Assembly: GCA_016840025.1 (NCBI GenBank)
Contig: JAEOTF010000069.1
Span: 14,323 to 78,322, forward strand
DNA: 64,000 nt
Origin: Candidatus Hodarchaeota archaeon
Lineage (GTDB): Archaea > Asgardarchaeota > Heimdallarchaeia > Hodarchaeales > YT1-039
Direction: 5' to 3'
A program made the position numbers and the translations under genes. Numbering within the stretch: position 1 is the first letter of the stretch; every line of letters begins with the position of its first letter. The notes below the pieces were generated by a model. The model did not search any database and was not told the DNA's origin. It worked only from the letters and a program-made list of their open reading frames with translations. Of this stretch, positions 1 to 7,989 are shown one piece after another.

Positions 1-485
1 AAGATATTAATCCGGATGTCACCTTGATTGACACGCCTGGTCAATTAGAAATTTTCGCTTATCGAGCAGTTGGGCCTTTGGTAGCGAAACATTTCTCTTA
101 CGATGACACAATTACTCTTTTTTTGCATGATTCTGCCCTAGTAAACAACCCTGTGGGATATATCTCTATCGCGCTACTAGGAACATCCGTTCAACTAAGA
201 TTACAGCTACCAATGATTGGAATTTTAACCAAATCCGACCTTTTGGCAGCTGATGAGATTGAAAAGATCGTAAATTGGTCAGAAATGTCAGAAATGCTTG
301 AAGCTAGTTTAGAAGAAGAACAGGGGATGATCAGAGAAATGTCACTTTCATTAGTGCCTACTCTTGATGATCTTGGGGTAAAATCCATACTTACTCCAGT
401 TTCTGCTTTAACCTCTGATGGAATCCCCGAGCTTGCTTCCAGATTATCTGTGATTGGAACGCGAGGTGAAGACTGGAAAATCTAG
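1..485 (+). CDS. GPN-loop GTPase, C-terminal part (left edge cuts it)
   Basis: The frame is open from base 3, so the gene starts outside the window. The visible part carries the G3 motif DTPGQLE right at its start and the G4 motif TKSD about 65 residues later, followed by an acidic helical stretch and the G5-like PVSA segment. DTPGQ(I/L)E is the hallmark of GPN-loop GTPases (archaeal PAB0955 and eukaryotic GPN1-3, which help assemble RNA polymerase II). The GPN tripeptide itself should lie upstream and cannot be seen. The role in polymerase assembly is known for the eukaryotic relatives and is only inferred here. It converges on the Trm1 gene. Confidence 0.85.
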   Translation, partial: DINPDVTLIDTPGQLEIFAYRAVGPLVAKHFSYDDTITLFLHDSALVNNPVGYISIALLGTSVQLRLQLPMIGILTKSDLLAADEIEKIVNWSEMSEMLEASLEEEQGMIREMSLSLVPTLDDLGVKSILTPVSALTSDGIPELASRLSVIGTRGEDWKI

Positions 486-536
486 ATAGGTCAACTATCC
501 ATAGGCACAAGCAATCAGCGGGTTTTTTTGTCTAAC

Positions 537-1751
537 TTAACTTAAAATATCACTTAATTCATTAACTTGGGCATTAGTCTTAATACTTTGACCAGAAAAA
601 TGCGTCTTACAAGCTTTAAAACCAGAATCTTCTAATTCTTGAATTATTTGTTTAGTAGATGGAGCAGAGACTTTCAAACGCTTAGCTAAGCGATGAAGAT
701 CATAGTACCACGGTACATTTATTTTGAATTCATCTTTTAATCTTTTGAGAAGCTTCTCAATTCTAATAAAGTTGTTTGAAAAACTTTCTATGGATTGGAC
801 AGAATCAGTAAATTTTGTTTTAACTTTATTAAGAAATAATAGGTTCTGAATGGAGCCTAACCATAATGGACCGATTAATTTAGTCTTGGAACTGCATAAT
901 GCACAATTAGAAATGTGTTGATTCAAACCAACTGTTTCTCTATGAGAACATACACTACAAATTGAGATAAAGCCGATTTTCTGATATAATAGACTTTTTT
1001 CTCCTTTCTTACGTCTGAAAACTACCCTTATATAATGATCGGCGTAAAAGGAGAGTTGAGGGACTAATAAAGCCGAATGCATAAGCGCTTGACGTTGAGC
1101 AGCTGCAATAAACAATCGAAGAGCTACCTCATGACAAAATTCTGTACGTAATATGTGGCTGACAAAGTATCGAGAAAAACACTTCTGTGGATATACACCC
1201 GTTAAAACAGCTAAATCTGTTGCCGTATAGCACAATAAACCATTTCTTTTGGTTGCCAGTGGAGTGGACAAAAAATAACGAGCTGGAGATCCAAAAGGAT
1301 CTATATCAATGATATCGGCCCAATTCTCATCAATTTTCAGTTGTAAAAGAAGGGAAAAGGCATCTTGGTTATTTAGGGTAATTTTAGAATCTGGAGAAAA
1401 ATGTGATTTGTTGAATTTGAGATTATGAGAGGTCAGTTGAACAGCAACAGGATTTATATCATTTAGAAGGATTTCTTCAGCATTAGCTTCAATGAGATAC
1501 CTTAATCCACGAAGCCCTGTGCCACAAAAAGGTTCACAAAGAGAGGGAGTTCGTCCTAATAACTCCATTTCAGCTAAATAAGTGAGGATAGCCATATCTC
1601 GATTAAAATGTTGACGAGGATTATAAAAAACAGCCTGCCGTTTTCTGGGAACTCCATCGGGTTCTGGAGGTAGATGAAAAAAAGTAGTTAGTCCTTCTCG
1701 TGCTTTGATGAGATCCTTTTCAAGAAAGCTCACTGGATACTCGCTTCTCAT
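537..1751 (-). CDS. trm1: tRNA (guanine26-N2)-dimethyltransferase Trm1
   Basis: Predicted to methylate G26 of tRNA using S-adenosylmethionine. The Rossmann SAM-binding motif FCGTGLRGLRY, the acidic LNDINP segment and the catalytic DIDPFGSPARYF motif are all present. A Cys4 zinc-binding region follows in the C-terminal half (CSVC...CALC), then a helical tRNA-binding domain. Total length is about 404 residues, normal for archaeal and eukaryotic Trm1. The open frame extends to 1811, but that extension runs into the tRNA-Ser gene, so I take the ATG at 1751 (MRSEYPVSF) as the start. It lies about 30 bases downstream of the tRNA on the same strand, so co-transcription is possible. Confidence 0.9.
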   Translation of the reverse strand: MRSEYPVSFLEKDLIKAREGLTTFFHLPPEPDGVPRKRQAVFYNPRQHFNRDMAILTYLAEMELLGRTPSLCEPFCGTGLRGLRYLIEANAEEILLNDINPVAVQLTSHNLKFNKSHFSPDSKITLNNQDAFSLLLQLKIDENWADIIDIDPFGSPARYFLSTPLATKRNGLLCYTATDLAVLTGVYPQKCFSRYFVSHILRTEFCHEVALRLFIAAAQRQALMHSALLVPQLSFYADHYIRVVFRRKKGEKSLLYQKIGFISICSVCSHRETVGLNQHISNCALCSSKTKLIGPLWLGSIQNLLFLNKVKTKFTDSVQSIESFSNNFIRIEKLLKRLKDEFKINVPWYYDLHRLAKRLKVSAPSTKQIIQELEDSGFKACKTHFSGQSIKTNAQVNELSDILS

Positions 1752-1783
1752 TCTTTTTAATCGAAAGTTAAAGGATAAAAGGC

Positions 1784-1933
1784 TGGCGCCGGGGGTGGGA
1801 TTTGAACCCACGCGTTTACCGATCTAATTGTGAGTCAATAGGATTCCCGGTAAGGACACTGACTCTCAAGGCCAGCGCCGTAATTTAGAAAAATGCCTAT
1901 TTCACGCATGATTGTCCACTTGGCTACCCCGGC
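1784..1933 (-). tRNA. tRNA-Ser(TGA) with two probable introns
   Basis: Read on the minus strand, the acceptor GCCGGGG (from 1933) pairs with CCCCGGC, followed by discriminator G (1787), as in serine tRNAs, and an encoded CCA (1786-1784). The anticodon arm is CTGGC-CTTGAGA-GTCAG with anticodon TGA, and the T arm is GTGGG-TTCAAAT-CCCAC. The gene is 147 bases without CCA, about 60 more than a class II tRNA. The excess sits in two places. The D-loop has roughly 30 extra bases between AAGTGGAC and the closing GGC, including an ATGC/GCAT hairpin. The variable arm has about 28 extra, with TTACCG and CGGTAA able to pair. Neither is the canonical anticodon-loop site. Exact splice points are not resolved. 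Confidence 0.85.
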
Positions 1934-1958
1934 CGCTTATTTTAGGTTGGGTAGAGCC

Positions 1959-2447
1959 TTATAAGCTCAAAAATGTCTTAACACCCTTTTCAGCAAGCAT
2001 TAATGAACCAGCAAGAGTTGCAACTGTGAGTAATGCAAGACCAACCACGAGGATTGAGGTTGATGAGCGGGCACTTTCTTCCATGGTTGCAGAATAACGA
2101 ACCAAGATAACCCCTATCGCACCAAGAGCGAAAAAGGTAGCTGCCACCAAGGATTCAATCAAAAACTGACCATTAAGATCAGGCTGGAGTAAAATAGGTT
2201 GTTGCAAGTTGTTAAAGCCCATGGGAATAGGATTTTCAGAGAGGTCATAAATAATACCTGCCATCAGTAGTACAGTAAATACTATCATTCCAGCCATCAC
2301 AAGGCGGTGAGGAAAGGCGGTAGGACGGGTAATTTTAGGCATTCGAAATGATACCTGAGGTTTACGGAATGTTTTGACCCAAGGAAGTTTAGGAATGTAC
2401 TTTGGTACACTCTCAATGGCCCGTTTCATGGGATACATAACTATCAC
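1959..2447 (-). CDS. OSTC-like oligosaccharyltransferase subunit (OST3/OST6 family), copy 1
   Basis: A 162-residue protein with a basic, proline-rich amphipathic N-terminus and three membrane segments (about 47-67, 97-117, 131-152). The pattern matches human OSTC/DC2: a conserved P-rich lead-in, GIIYD at the end of TM1, then an NGQF-IES motif entering TM2 with small and aromatic residues and G-rich spacing. OSTC bridges the eukaryotic oligosaccharyltransferase to the Sec translocon, and OST3/OST6-family proteins are known in Asgard genomes. Inference: it works with an AglB/STT3-type transferase in N-glycosylation at the membrane. The start could also be M7, which lines up with the paralog. 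Its C-terminal end lies 25 bases upstream of the tRNA-Ser gene on the same strand. Confidence 0.72.
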   Translation of the reverse strand: MIVMYPMKRAIESVPKYIPKLPWVKTFRKPQVSFRMPKITRPTAFPHRLVMAGMIVFTVLLMAGIIYDLSENPIPMGFNNLQQPILLQPDLNGQFLIESLVAATFFALGAIGVILVRYSATMEESARSSTSILVVGLALLTVATLAGSLMLAEKGVKTFLSL

Positions 2448-2775
2448 ACTTGTTTTAGCTTCATAATCGTTATAACATAAGAACCCATTGTGGTGCTTTA
2501 AGATTGTCCCAAAACCATGTGAATTAATGATAAGCAGACCTATTTATTGGCTTGACACCTTCCTTTTATATGTCCATTTCCTTAGTTAATGAGATTATGC
2601 TCTTTGTAGAGCTATATTTTAAGATAAGTGACCTTAATTACTGTTTATTAGGCTATCAGCTATCGGGGAGACGCCCCATAGCTATACCAAAACACTTCCC
2701 AGAAAAAATTAAATTAAACGAATTAAATCAGCCCATAAATTCTTTAAGGGTATTTATCTCCCATTCAATATCCAT
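2448..2775. other. 328-base gap between the OSTC-like paralogs
   Basis: Holds the promoter region of OSTC-like copy 1. A plus-strand frame of 75 codons (2552-2779) is open but has no recognisable domain, no convincing ribosome site, and overlaps the end of the second copy, so it is not called as a gene. No RNA or repeat is recognised. Confidence 0.4.
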
Positions 2776-3285
2776 TTAACTACCCCATAGCCATTTAGCC
2801 ACCCCTACTATAATACCTTTATCTCTAAGCATTATTAGTCCAGCAAAAGCTGTAACTACAATCAATGCAAGACCTGCCATGAAAACTGAGGTTGCTGAAT
2901 ACGTATTTTCTTTTATAGCTGCTGAATAACGGACTAACATAAACCCAAGAGCTCCAATGGCGAAAAAGGTCGCTGCTACCAAAGATTCGATCAAAAATTG
3001 ATCATTAAGTTCAGGATGTACCAATACAGGTTGATTCATTTCATTAAAACCCATTGGCTTTGTATATCTTCCTTCAGAATCAGGGGTGAGGTTATAAATA
3101 GCACCTGCCATCATTAAGACAGTAGAAACTATCATTCCAGCTATCAAAAACAGATGAGGAACACTAGCTGGACGAGTAATTTTAGGGGTTTGGAAAGATA
3201 CCTGAGGTTTACGGAATGCCTTGATCCAAGGAAGTTTAGGAATGTACTTTGGTACACTTTCAATAGTCTGTTTCATGGAATACAT
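2776..3285 (-). CDS. OSTC-like oligosaccharyltransferase subunit (OST3/OST6 family), copy 2
   Basis: A 169-residue paralog of the downstream gene. The first 45 residues are nearly identical in pattern (ESVPKYIPKLPW, FRKPQVSF, PKITRP), then come the GxIY end of TM1, a lumenal-type loop longer by about 8 residues (with SEGRYTK), and the DQFLIESLVAATFF entry to TM2 and TM3. NGQF of copy 1 is NDQF here. The C-terminus adds a tryptophan-containing tail (KWLWGS). The two copies are tandem and co-directional, about 330 bases apart, and look like an old lineage-specific duplication rather than a recent one. Same inferred role in N-glycosylation; specialised partners are possible, as with the eukaryotic OSTC versus OST3/OST6 alternatives. 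Confidence 0.7.
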   Translation of the reverse strand: MYSMKQTIESVPKYIPKLPWIKAFRKPQVSFQTPKITRPASVPHLFLIAGMIVSTVLMMAGAIYNLTPDSEGRYTKPMGFNEMNQPVLVHPELNDQFLIESLVAATFFAIGALGFMLVRYSAAIKENTYSATSVFMAGLALIVVTAFAGLIMLRDKGIIVGVAKWLWGS

Positions 3286-3331
3286 AATTACTACACTTCA
3301 TCTGGCTTTATAGGCAGAAATCTATAAGCAT

Positions 3332-3379
3332 ATTGGTACATACGCTTGTAGAAGTAGAAATTGGTACATACACTTGCAT
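3332..3379. repeat. Two direct copies of a 19-base element upstream of OSTC copy 2
   Basis: ATTGGTACATACGCTTGTA at 3332-3350 recurs as ATTGGTACATACACTTGCA at 3360-3378, a 28-base period. They lie 45-95 bases upstream of the start at 3285, in the expected promoter zone of the minus-strand gene. A paired operator is one reading; chance or decayed duplication is another. Confidence 0.5.
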
Positions 3380-3547
3380 ATTCGGATAGGTACAGGAAGA
3401 TAAGTATCTAATAGATGAAAAAACAGCAGAGAAGATTATTTGCTGAAACAATTACTGATTAACAGCAAAATAGTAAAGTGTTTGGAAATAAAGTGAATAA
3501 AAGCGGATTTTTAGGATATTAAACATCTAAAATAGCTTAACCATGGC

Positions 3548-4123
3548 TCAAGAATCACTAAAGTGATCCCAGTTAGGAATGAGTTTAGATTTAATTCCTA
3601 AACAACGTAATACACGTGTAACGACAAAATCAACTAGTTCTTGTATTGAGGTGGGTTTGTGCCAGAAAGCAGGACAAGCAGGAACAATATGAACTCCCAT
3701 TTGACTCAAAGTAAGCATATTTCGGAGATGAATTGAATTAAGGGGCATTTCTCGCGGAACAAGAACGAGAGGACGATGTTCTTTTAAAGTTACATCAGCA
3801 GCCCTTGTAATCAAGTTTCCACCATCGCCATGTGCGATAGCAGAGAGAGTATGCATAGAACATGGAATCACAACCATTGCGTCAATATCTGTAGATCCAC
3901 TGGCTATAATTGAATCCATCTTAGCGAAATCATGTACAACGTCTGCCTTTGCTAGAAAATCCTCATATGAAAGATCCAATTCGTATTGAATTATTTCAAC
4001 CCCGTGATCGGAAACTACTAAATGACTTTCAATTTTCTGTTGTTTCAGAGTTTCAAGAAGCCTTAAAGCATAAATTGCTCCAGATGCTCCTGTTACACCT
4101 ACAATAAATCGTTTAATTATCAT
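3548..4123 (-). CDS. ubiX: Flavin prenyltransferase UbiX
   Basis: Makes prenylated FMN from FMN and dimethylallyl phosphate, the cofactor of UbiD-type decarboxylases. The N-terminal Rossmann motif GVTGASGAIYA, the PCSMHTLSAIAHG segment with NLITRAADV, and the KEHRPLVLVPREMPL plus IHLRNML blocks are all diagnostic. At 191 residues it has the usual length. No ubiD lies in the window, so its partner must be elsewhere. The start at 4123 is supported by the motif beginning within nine residues. It diverges from the HAD phosphatase gene, with 138 bases between them for two promoters. Confidence 0.93.
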   Translation of the reverse strand: MIIKRFIVGVTGASGAIYALRLLETLKQQKIESHLVVSDHGVEIIQYELDLSYEDFLAKADVVHDFAKMDSIIASGSTDIDAMVVIPCSMHTLSAIAHGDGGNLITRAADVTLKEHRPLVLVPREMPLNSIHLRNMLTLSQMGVHIVPACPAFWHKPTSIQELVDFVVTRVLRCLGIKSKLIPNWDHFSDS

Positions 4124-4261
4124 AAGCCTCTCCTAACATTTTCAAGCTTATAATCCTTGATCTAAACGATGACAACCTTGATGAACTAAAGGTTTTTTCA
4201 GCTAACAACCTAGGCCGACAAAAATAATATTTATGGAATTAATGAAGATAGTGATAGCAAT

Positions 4262-5020
4262 ATGACAAAGTATGGCTTCCTATTTGATGTTGATGGTTGT
4301 ATAACCCCCAAAAACGCACAAGAGCTACATGCACATATTGATAGACAATTACTACCTTGGTTTCGACGTATTAAAGAAGAAGGTTATCCAATTGCGTATA
4401 TTACAGGACGTGCTTATCCCTTCATGAAAAAAACAGCCCCAGAGTTGTTTCAAGAAGAATATTTGTGTTTTTTTGAATATGGCTGGTGTAAAACCCAATT
4501 TGGGAAGCACCAAATCAATCCTGTGGCTCAACAATGGAGAAACCAGTATATAAAGAAATTGATCTCTACTTTAACTAAAGTATGTAAAACAACAAAAATA
4601 CCCTTTTCTCAGAAAGAAACAGTTTTAGCACCCGTTGATGGATCAATGTGGATAGAAAAGAAATATAGTATGATTTCAATAGCTGCAAACAGAAACGTGA
4701 CACCAATTAAAGTTCAATCAATTGTTGAAAGCGTCATACCCGAAGTTTTTGGTGAGAACCCGAAGTTTGTCTTGAATAAACATCACCTAGGGATTGACCT
4801 TTTACCACCTAAAAGTTCAAAAAGAATTGGGGCGTTAGAAGCAAGAAAAATACTGGATCCTAACAATGAAGTGAAAAAATGGTATATCTTCGGGGATTCT
4901 GATTTTGATAAAGAAATGTGTGAAGCATTTCCTGAAGAAGAAGCAGAATTCATATCAACACTGAATGGAGCAAGTTATGATGTATTAAAAAAACTTAAAG
5001 AATTATTTAAGAGAAATTGA
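4262..5020 (+). CDS. HAD-superfamily phosphatase (type IIB, phosphomannomutase/SPP-like)
   Basis: A 252-residue Mg-dependent phosphohydrolase. HAD motif I is FDVDGC near residue 8 (D9 nucleophile, D11 acid/base), motif II is ITGR near 48, motif III is the lysine in the SSKRIGAL stretch, and motif IV is FGDSDFDKEM. The segment between motifs II and III is an alpha/beta cap of IIB type. This resembles the Cof, sucrose-phosphatase and eukaryotic phosphomannomutase group; the substrate cannot be told from sequence. It is a single gene with no obvious operon partner. Confidence 0.75.
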   Translation: MTKYGFLFDVDGCITPKNAQELHAHIDRQLLPWFRRIKEEGYPIAYITGRAYPFMKKTAPELFQEEYLCFFEYGWCKTQFGKHQINPVAQQWRNQYIKKLISTLTKVCKTTKIPFSQKETVLAPVDGSMWIEKKYSMISIAANRNVTPIKVQSIVESVIPEVFGENPKFVLNKHHLGIDLLPPKSSKRIGALEARKILDPNNEVKKWYIFGDSDFDKEMCEAFPEEEAEFISTLNGASYDVLKKLKELFKRN

Positions 5021-5270
5021 TGCCCTGAATCTATAAATAAAGGAAATATTACCTTTTTGTTACAACCAGTCATAATGAATAAGGAATGATCATGCCTATG
5101 TACATCTAATTTTATTTTGCAAGATAGTTTGGTGTTTTAAGGTGATTTAATGCCGTATTTTAGGTTAAAAGAAGGTCTTTTCTAGTCTTTTTTCTGCCCT
5201 ATTTTCTTATTTATGAGATATGTAAATTTCAATCTCGATTTTTAGACGCTGCTAAGTCCTTTCCTTATCG

Positions 5271-5603
5271 TTAATCCTGTATTTTTCTAATTCCTTCCAG
5301 TAATATTCTTAAAAGTGCGGGATCATCATCTCTTGAGGAAAGAAACACAGAAACAATAGTTAATTGTCTGTTTTTTTGGGCCAAATGTTCTGCTAGAGCA
5401 CGACTCGTTAATTCATTTATTGAACCGAATATTTGGGTAATTATAGCTTCTCCACCAGTAGGAGAAGGTACAGCAAAAGCAATTGTGCCTAGTTGGCGTT
5501 TTTTCTCATAAATAACAACGATCCCCCCATTTTCAAACTTGTCACTCTCTATTTCGATCTCACGGTCTCCAAAAGAAATTTTTGAGTGCATTTGGATCAT
5601 CAA
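5271..5603 (-). CDS. Small alpha/beta protein, possibly PAC3-like proteasome assembly chaperone
   Basis: A 110-residue soluble protein. Layout: an N-terminal beta-hairpin (ISFGDREIEIES), a beta strand with GGIVVIYE, a LGTIAFAVPSP turn, a strand ending in IFG, a helix (ELTSRALAEHLAQK), a strand TIVSVFLSS, and a C-terminal helix. The order and several hydrophobic positions follow human PSMG3/PAC3, where a GTLVSLEPS turn, a LLG strand end and two helices occur at similar spacing. This is my own alignment by eye and is weak. The start could also be M5 or the ATG at residue 2. It precedes the large HEITH gene's end by 75 bases and is on the same strand. Confidence 0.4.
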   Translation of the reverse strand: MMIQMHSKISFGDREIEIESDKFENGGIVVIYEKKRQLGTIAFAVPSPTGGEAIITQIFGSINELTSRALAEHLAQKNRQLTIVSVFLSSRDDDPALLRILLEGIRKIQD

Positions 5604-5677
5604 AAATACATTCCCAAGATTAAGAAACTTTCCGTTATTGATGATTTATCTCATTATAAGATTCTTATTTCAGGTAT

Positions 5678-7222
5678 CTACTTCTTCTCTCTTAAAAAAG
5701 CTATTTCTTGATTTGGGTAAAGAATTAGTCCTGTTTGCTCTTTTAAACTGAGTTTTTTCCATATATCACTTGACTGGATTTCTCTAACTAAGCGGAGTAT
5801 CTTCTCCTCATTAGAAAAACCCTCATCTCCTGCAACCATGCTCAAAAATAGAACTCTTGATGTTGGAATTGGATTAAATCCATAATATTCAATAAAATTT
5901 TCCTGTTTGTCTTTTTTCAGGGATAACACATACATAATTAACGCGAAACTTTTGGCCTTAATATCTGGCGGTAAATCTAATACTTTTCTCCTCATATGGC
6001 TATCAATAGAAAAAGATCGAAATTCTCGAAAAGATACTGTTGATTTGCTCCAATCATATAAAGCTAACTCTCCAAGAATCTTTGGGACAAGTTCTGGTTC
6101 TGTTTTTGATAAGTTTAACAGACTTTTGGAATAATTTGTTAGGCATAAGACATCAAAAAACGCTTTATTAGATAATACGAAACCTAAAAACTCTTTCCCT
6201 TGGTATCCGAATTGGGAGATAAGTTCCAAAAGAAGAGGTACACTCGTCGCATATTCCTTTGACTTGGATCCGCCAAAACTAATTAATGTTTCACTAACTT
6301 TTTGGCAAACCTCTAAAGGATACCCATGTTCGCGTAATTTGGCAAAAACCTCTTTTGCACCTGTTGTTAATGTTTTATAGATAGTTTGAGCTTCATTTCT
6401 TTCAAAATGTATTTCAGTTTTACTAATCGCATCATTTAGGGTATAGCCGAGATTAATATGGTAAAAAGAGACTAAACCTCGAAAAGCACCGATCACGTCC
6501 TTTTTAGTCTGGGTGATTGATCTCAAAATAGTGTTTTGAGTGTCTCCAGTTATATTAAGCAAATATTCTGCAACTCTTGGGGTTAGACCTTGAAAATCAA
6601 CTAGGTAGTCCACAGCTGAATGGGATTTTTCAATGAAATATCCTCTTTCAATTTCGTCTATTAGCTGTTTCAGAGAGTTAATGAGTCTTTTTTGTGAAAT
6701 ATTATTGTTCCATTGTACAAGAAAATCCACAAGTTTCAGGCCTAATACTAAAGAAGCCTCTGTTATAATTTTACATAATATTTTATCTTTCTTAGAATAA
6801 GTACGGCTTCCTAAAAGAGAATCTAAAGCAAAATCAAAGTCACCTACGCATATAATCTCAAGGGCAAAAGCACCGGCTTCTGAGGAGAGAATAGTCTTCT
6901 TCAATCTAGGATTATTATGAGTTATTTCGTGGAGTAAAGTAGCGTAGTCCCAAGGTCGTATTAAGACAATATGATTCTGCCTATCCGCAACTCCAAAATA
7001 AGACGTGTCCGCCGCATTCCTTAATCTCTCTCCAACTTCAAAAATTTCATCTTGAAGACTGTCAAGATTCGGAAAATATTGAGCAATTCCCAGGTAATTG
7101 AGCCACGAATCAATACGCTTGATAAATTCCTCTTCAGGACTTTCAACATAAAATTGTTGTCCCATACCCATGTCGTTTGAAACCTGGGGAAAAGAAATCG
7201 AATGCTCATTTCCAAAAACCAT
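5678..7222 (-). CDS. Unknown 514-residue protein with HEITH motif, paralog A
   Basis: Mostly helical soluble protein. Near residue 98 there is HEITH, matching the HExxH zinc-protease signature, followed 13 residues after the second histidine by SSEAGAFALE. That glutamate could be a third ligand as in gluzincins, but the rest of the protein matches no protease I know. The C-terminal 300 residues are helical and may be repeat-like. The sister gene at 7990-9525 conserves HEITH, SSEAGAFALE and the ITQTKKDVIGAFRGLVSFYHINLGY-type block almost unchanged. Function unknown; zinc peptidase or minimal metal-binding scaffold are possible. The start may be the later ATG at MGMGQQFYV. Confidence 0.8.
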   Translation of the reverse strand: MVFGNEHSISFPQVSNDMGMGQQFYVESPEEEFIKRIDSWLNYLGIAQYFPNLDSLQDEIFEVGERLRNAADTSYFGVADRQNHIVLIRPWDYATLLHEITHNNPRLKKTILSSEAGAFALEIICVGDFDFALDSLLGSRTYSKKDKILCKIITEASLVLGLKLVDFLVQWNNNISQKRLINSLKQLIDEIERGYFIEKSHSAVDYLVDFQGLTPRVAEYLLNITGDTQNTILRSITQTKKDVIGAFRGLVSFYHINLGYTLNDAISKTEIHFERNEAQTIYKTLTTGAKEVFAKLREHGYPLEVCQKVSETLISFGGSKSKEYATSVPLLLELISQFGYQGKEFLGFVLSNKAFFDVLCLTNYSKSLLNLSKTEPELVPKILGELALYDWSKSTVSFREFRSFSIDSHMRRKVLDLPPDIKAKSFALIMYVLSLKKDKQENFIEYYGFNPIPTSRVLFLSMVAGDEGFSNEEKILRLVREIQSSDIWKKLSLKEQTGLILYPNQEIAFLREKK

Positions 7223-7989
7223 TTTATCACAGGCATTTCTCTGTGTTTTTTGTGAGCGTCTATTTGGAATTTTTTTGTTTGAAGTTAATGTACTTTTGGG
7301 TACTTGGTGTACTTAAATGTACTTTTATATTCCAGTTTAGATTATGGCAATTGTAAAGAATCTAGAGAAGTGAGCGATTCTTTGATATCAAGGTATGGTT
7401 ATAAGCAGAGCAAACTCAAATTTGGATTTATTATGCATACAACCTGAAACTAACCACCGTTATCTGCAATTGAACATTTTAACCGACTCTCTACTCGCCA
7501 TCTCATCATTGGGCTTTTATATAATAGAATCAGGATCCTACAAATGTAATATCTTTGTAATACGTTGATAAAACCACATAAATTAATCAAATGTGTTATT
7601 AAGTCTGTATCATTATTTGGATTAAGGATAGCCTAATAGAATAGAATGGGGAAATCCTAATGTTTAAGTTAATAAAATCTGTTGTAATTGCAACATATTT
7701 AGAGCATTTGTAATTCCTTTTTTACTTTAGAACAAGCTTCAATGCACTTTATTTAACGAATAAAATATTTTAGCCCATTTTAAAATTTATATGAGCTCCG
7801 AGAATAGGCCAAAGAATCGACTACTCGTTTTTATGGAATTAAAGTTGGGAAAACAATGTAAAAGAAGAATAGGGGTCTTTCATGTTAATAAAAGGGTAGA
7901 TATAAAGAAGATAAGTTCTTTTTCTTAGTAAAATCAGTTTTCTGAAGTTTCTATTTGTTTTCCTAAGGAAAAAGTTGTTTTTTCCTTTT
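7223..7989. other. 767-base gap between the two HEITH paralogs
   Basis: AT-rich, with no long frame on either strand and no tRNA-like or repeated structure that I can see. The part next to 7222 must hold the promoter of paralog A. A short stretch at 7284-7325 repeats TGTACTT three times (AATGTACTTTTGGG, GGTGTACTTAAATG, TGTACTTTTA). Confidence 0.4.

Noticed and set aside
2552..2779. 75-codon frame between OSTC-like genes
   Set aside because: No ribosome site, no domain, overlaps the end of copy 2.
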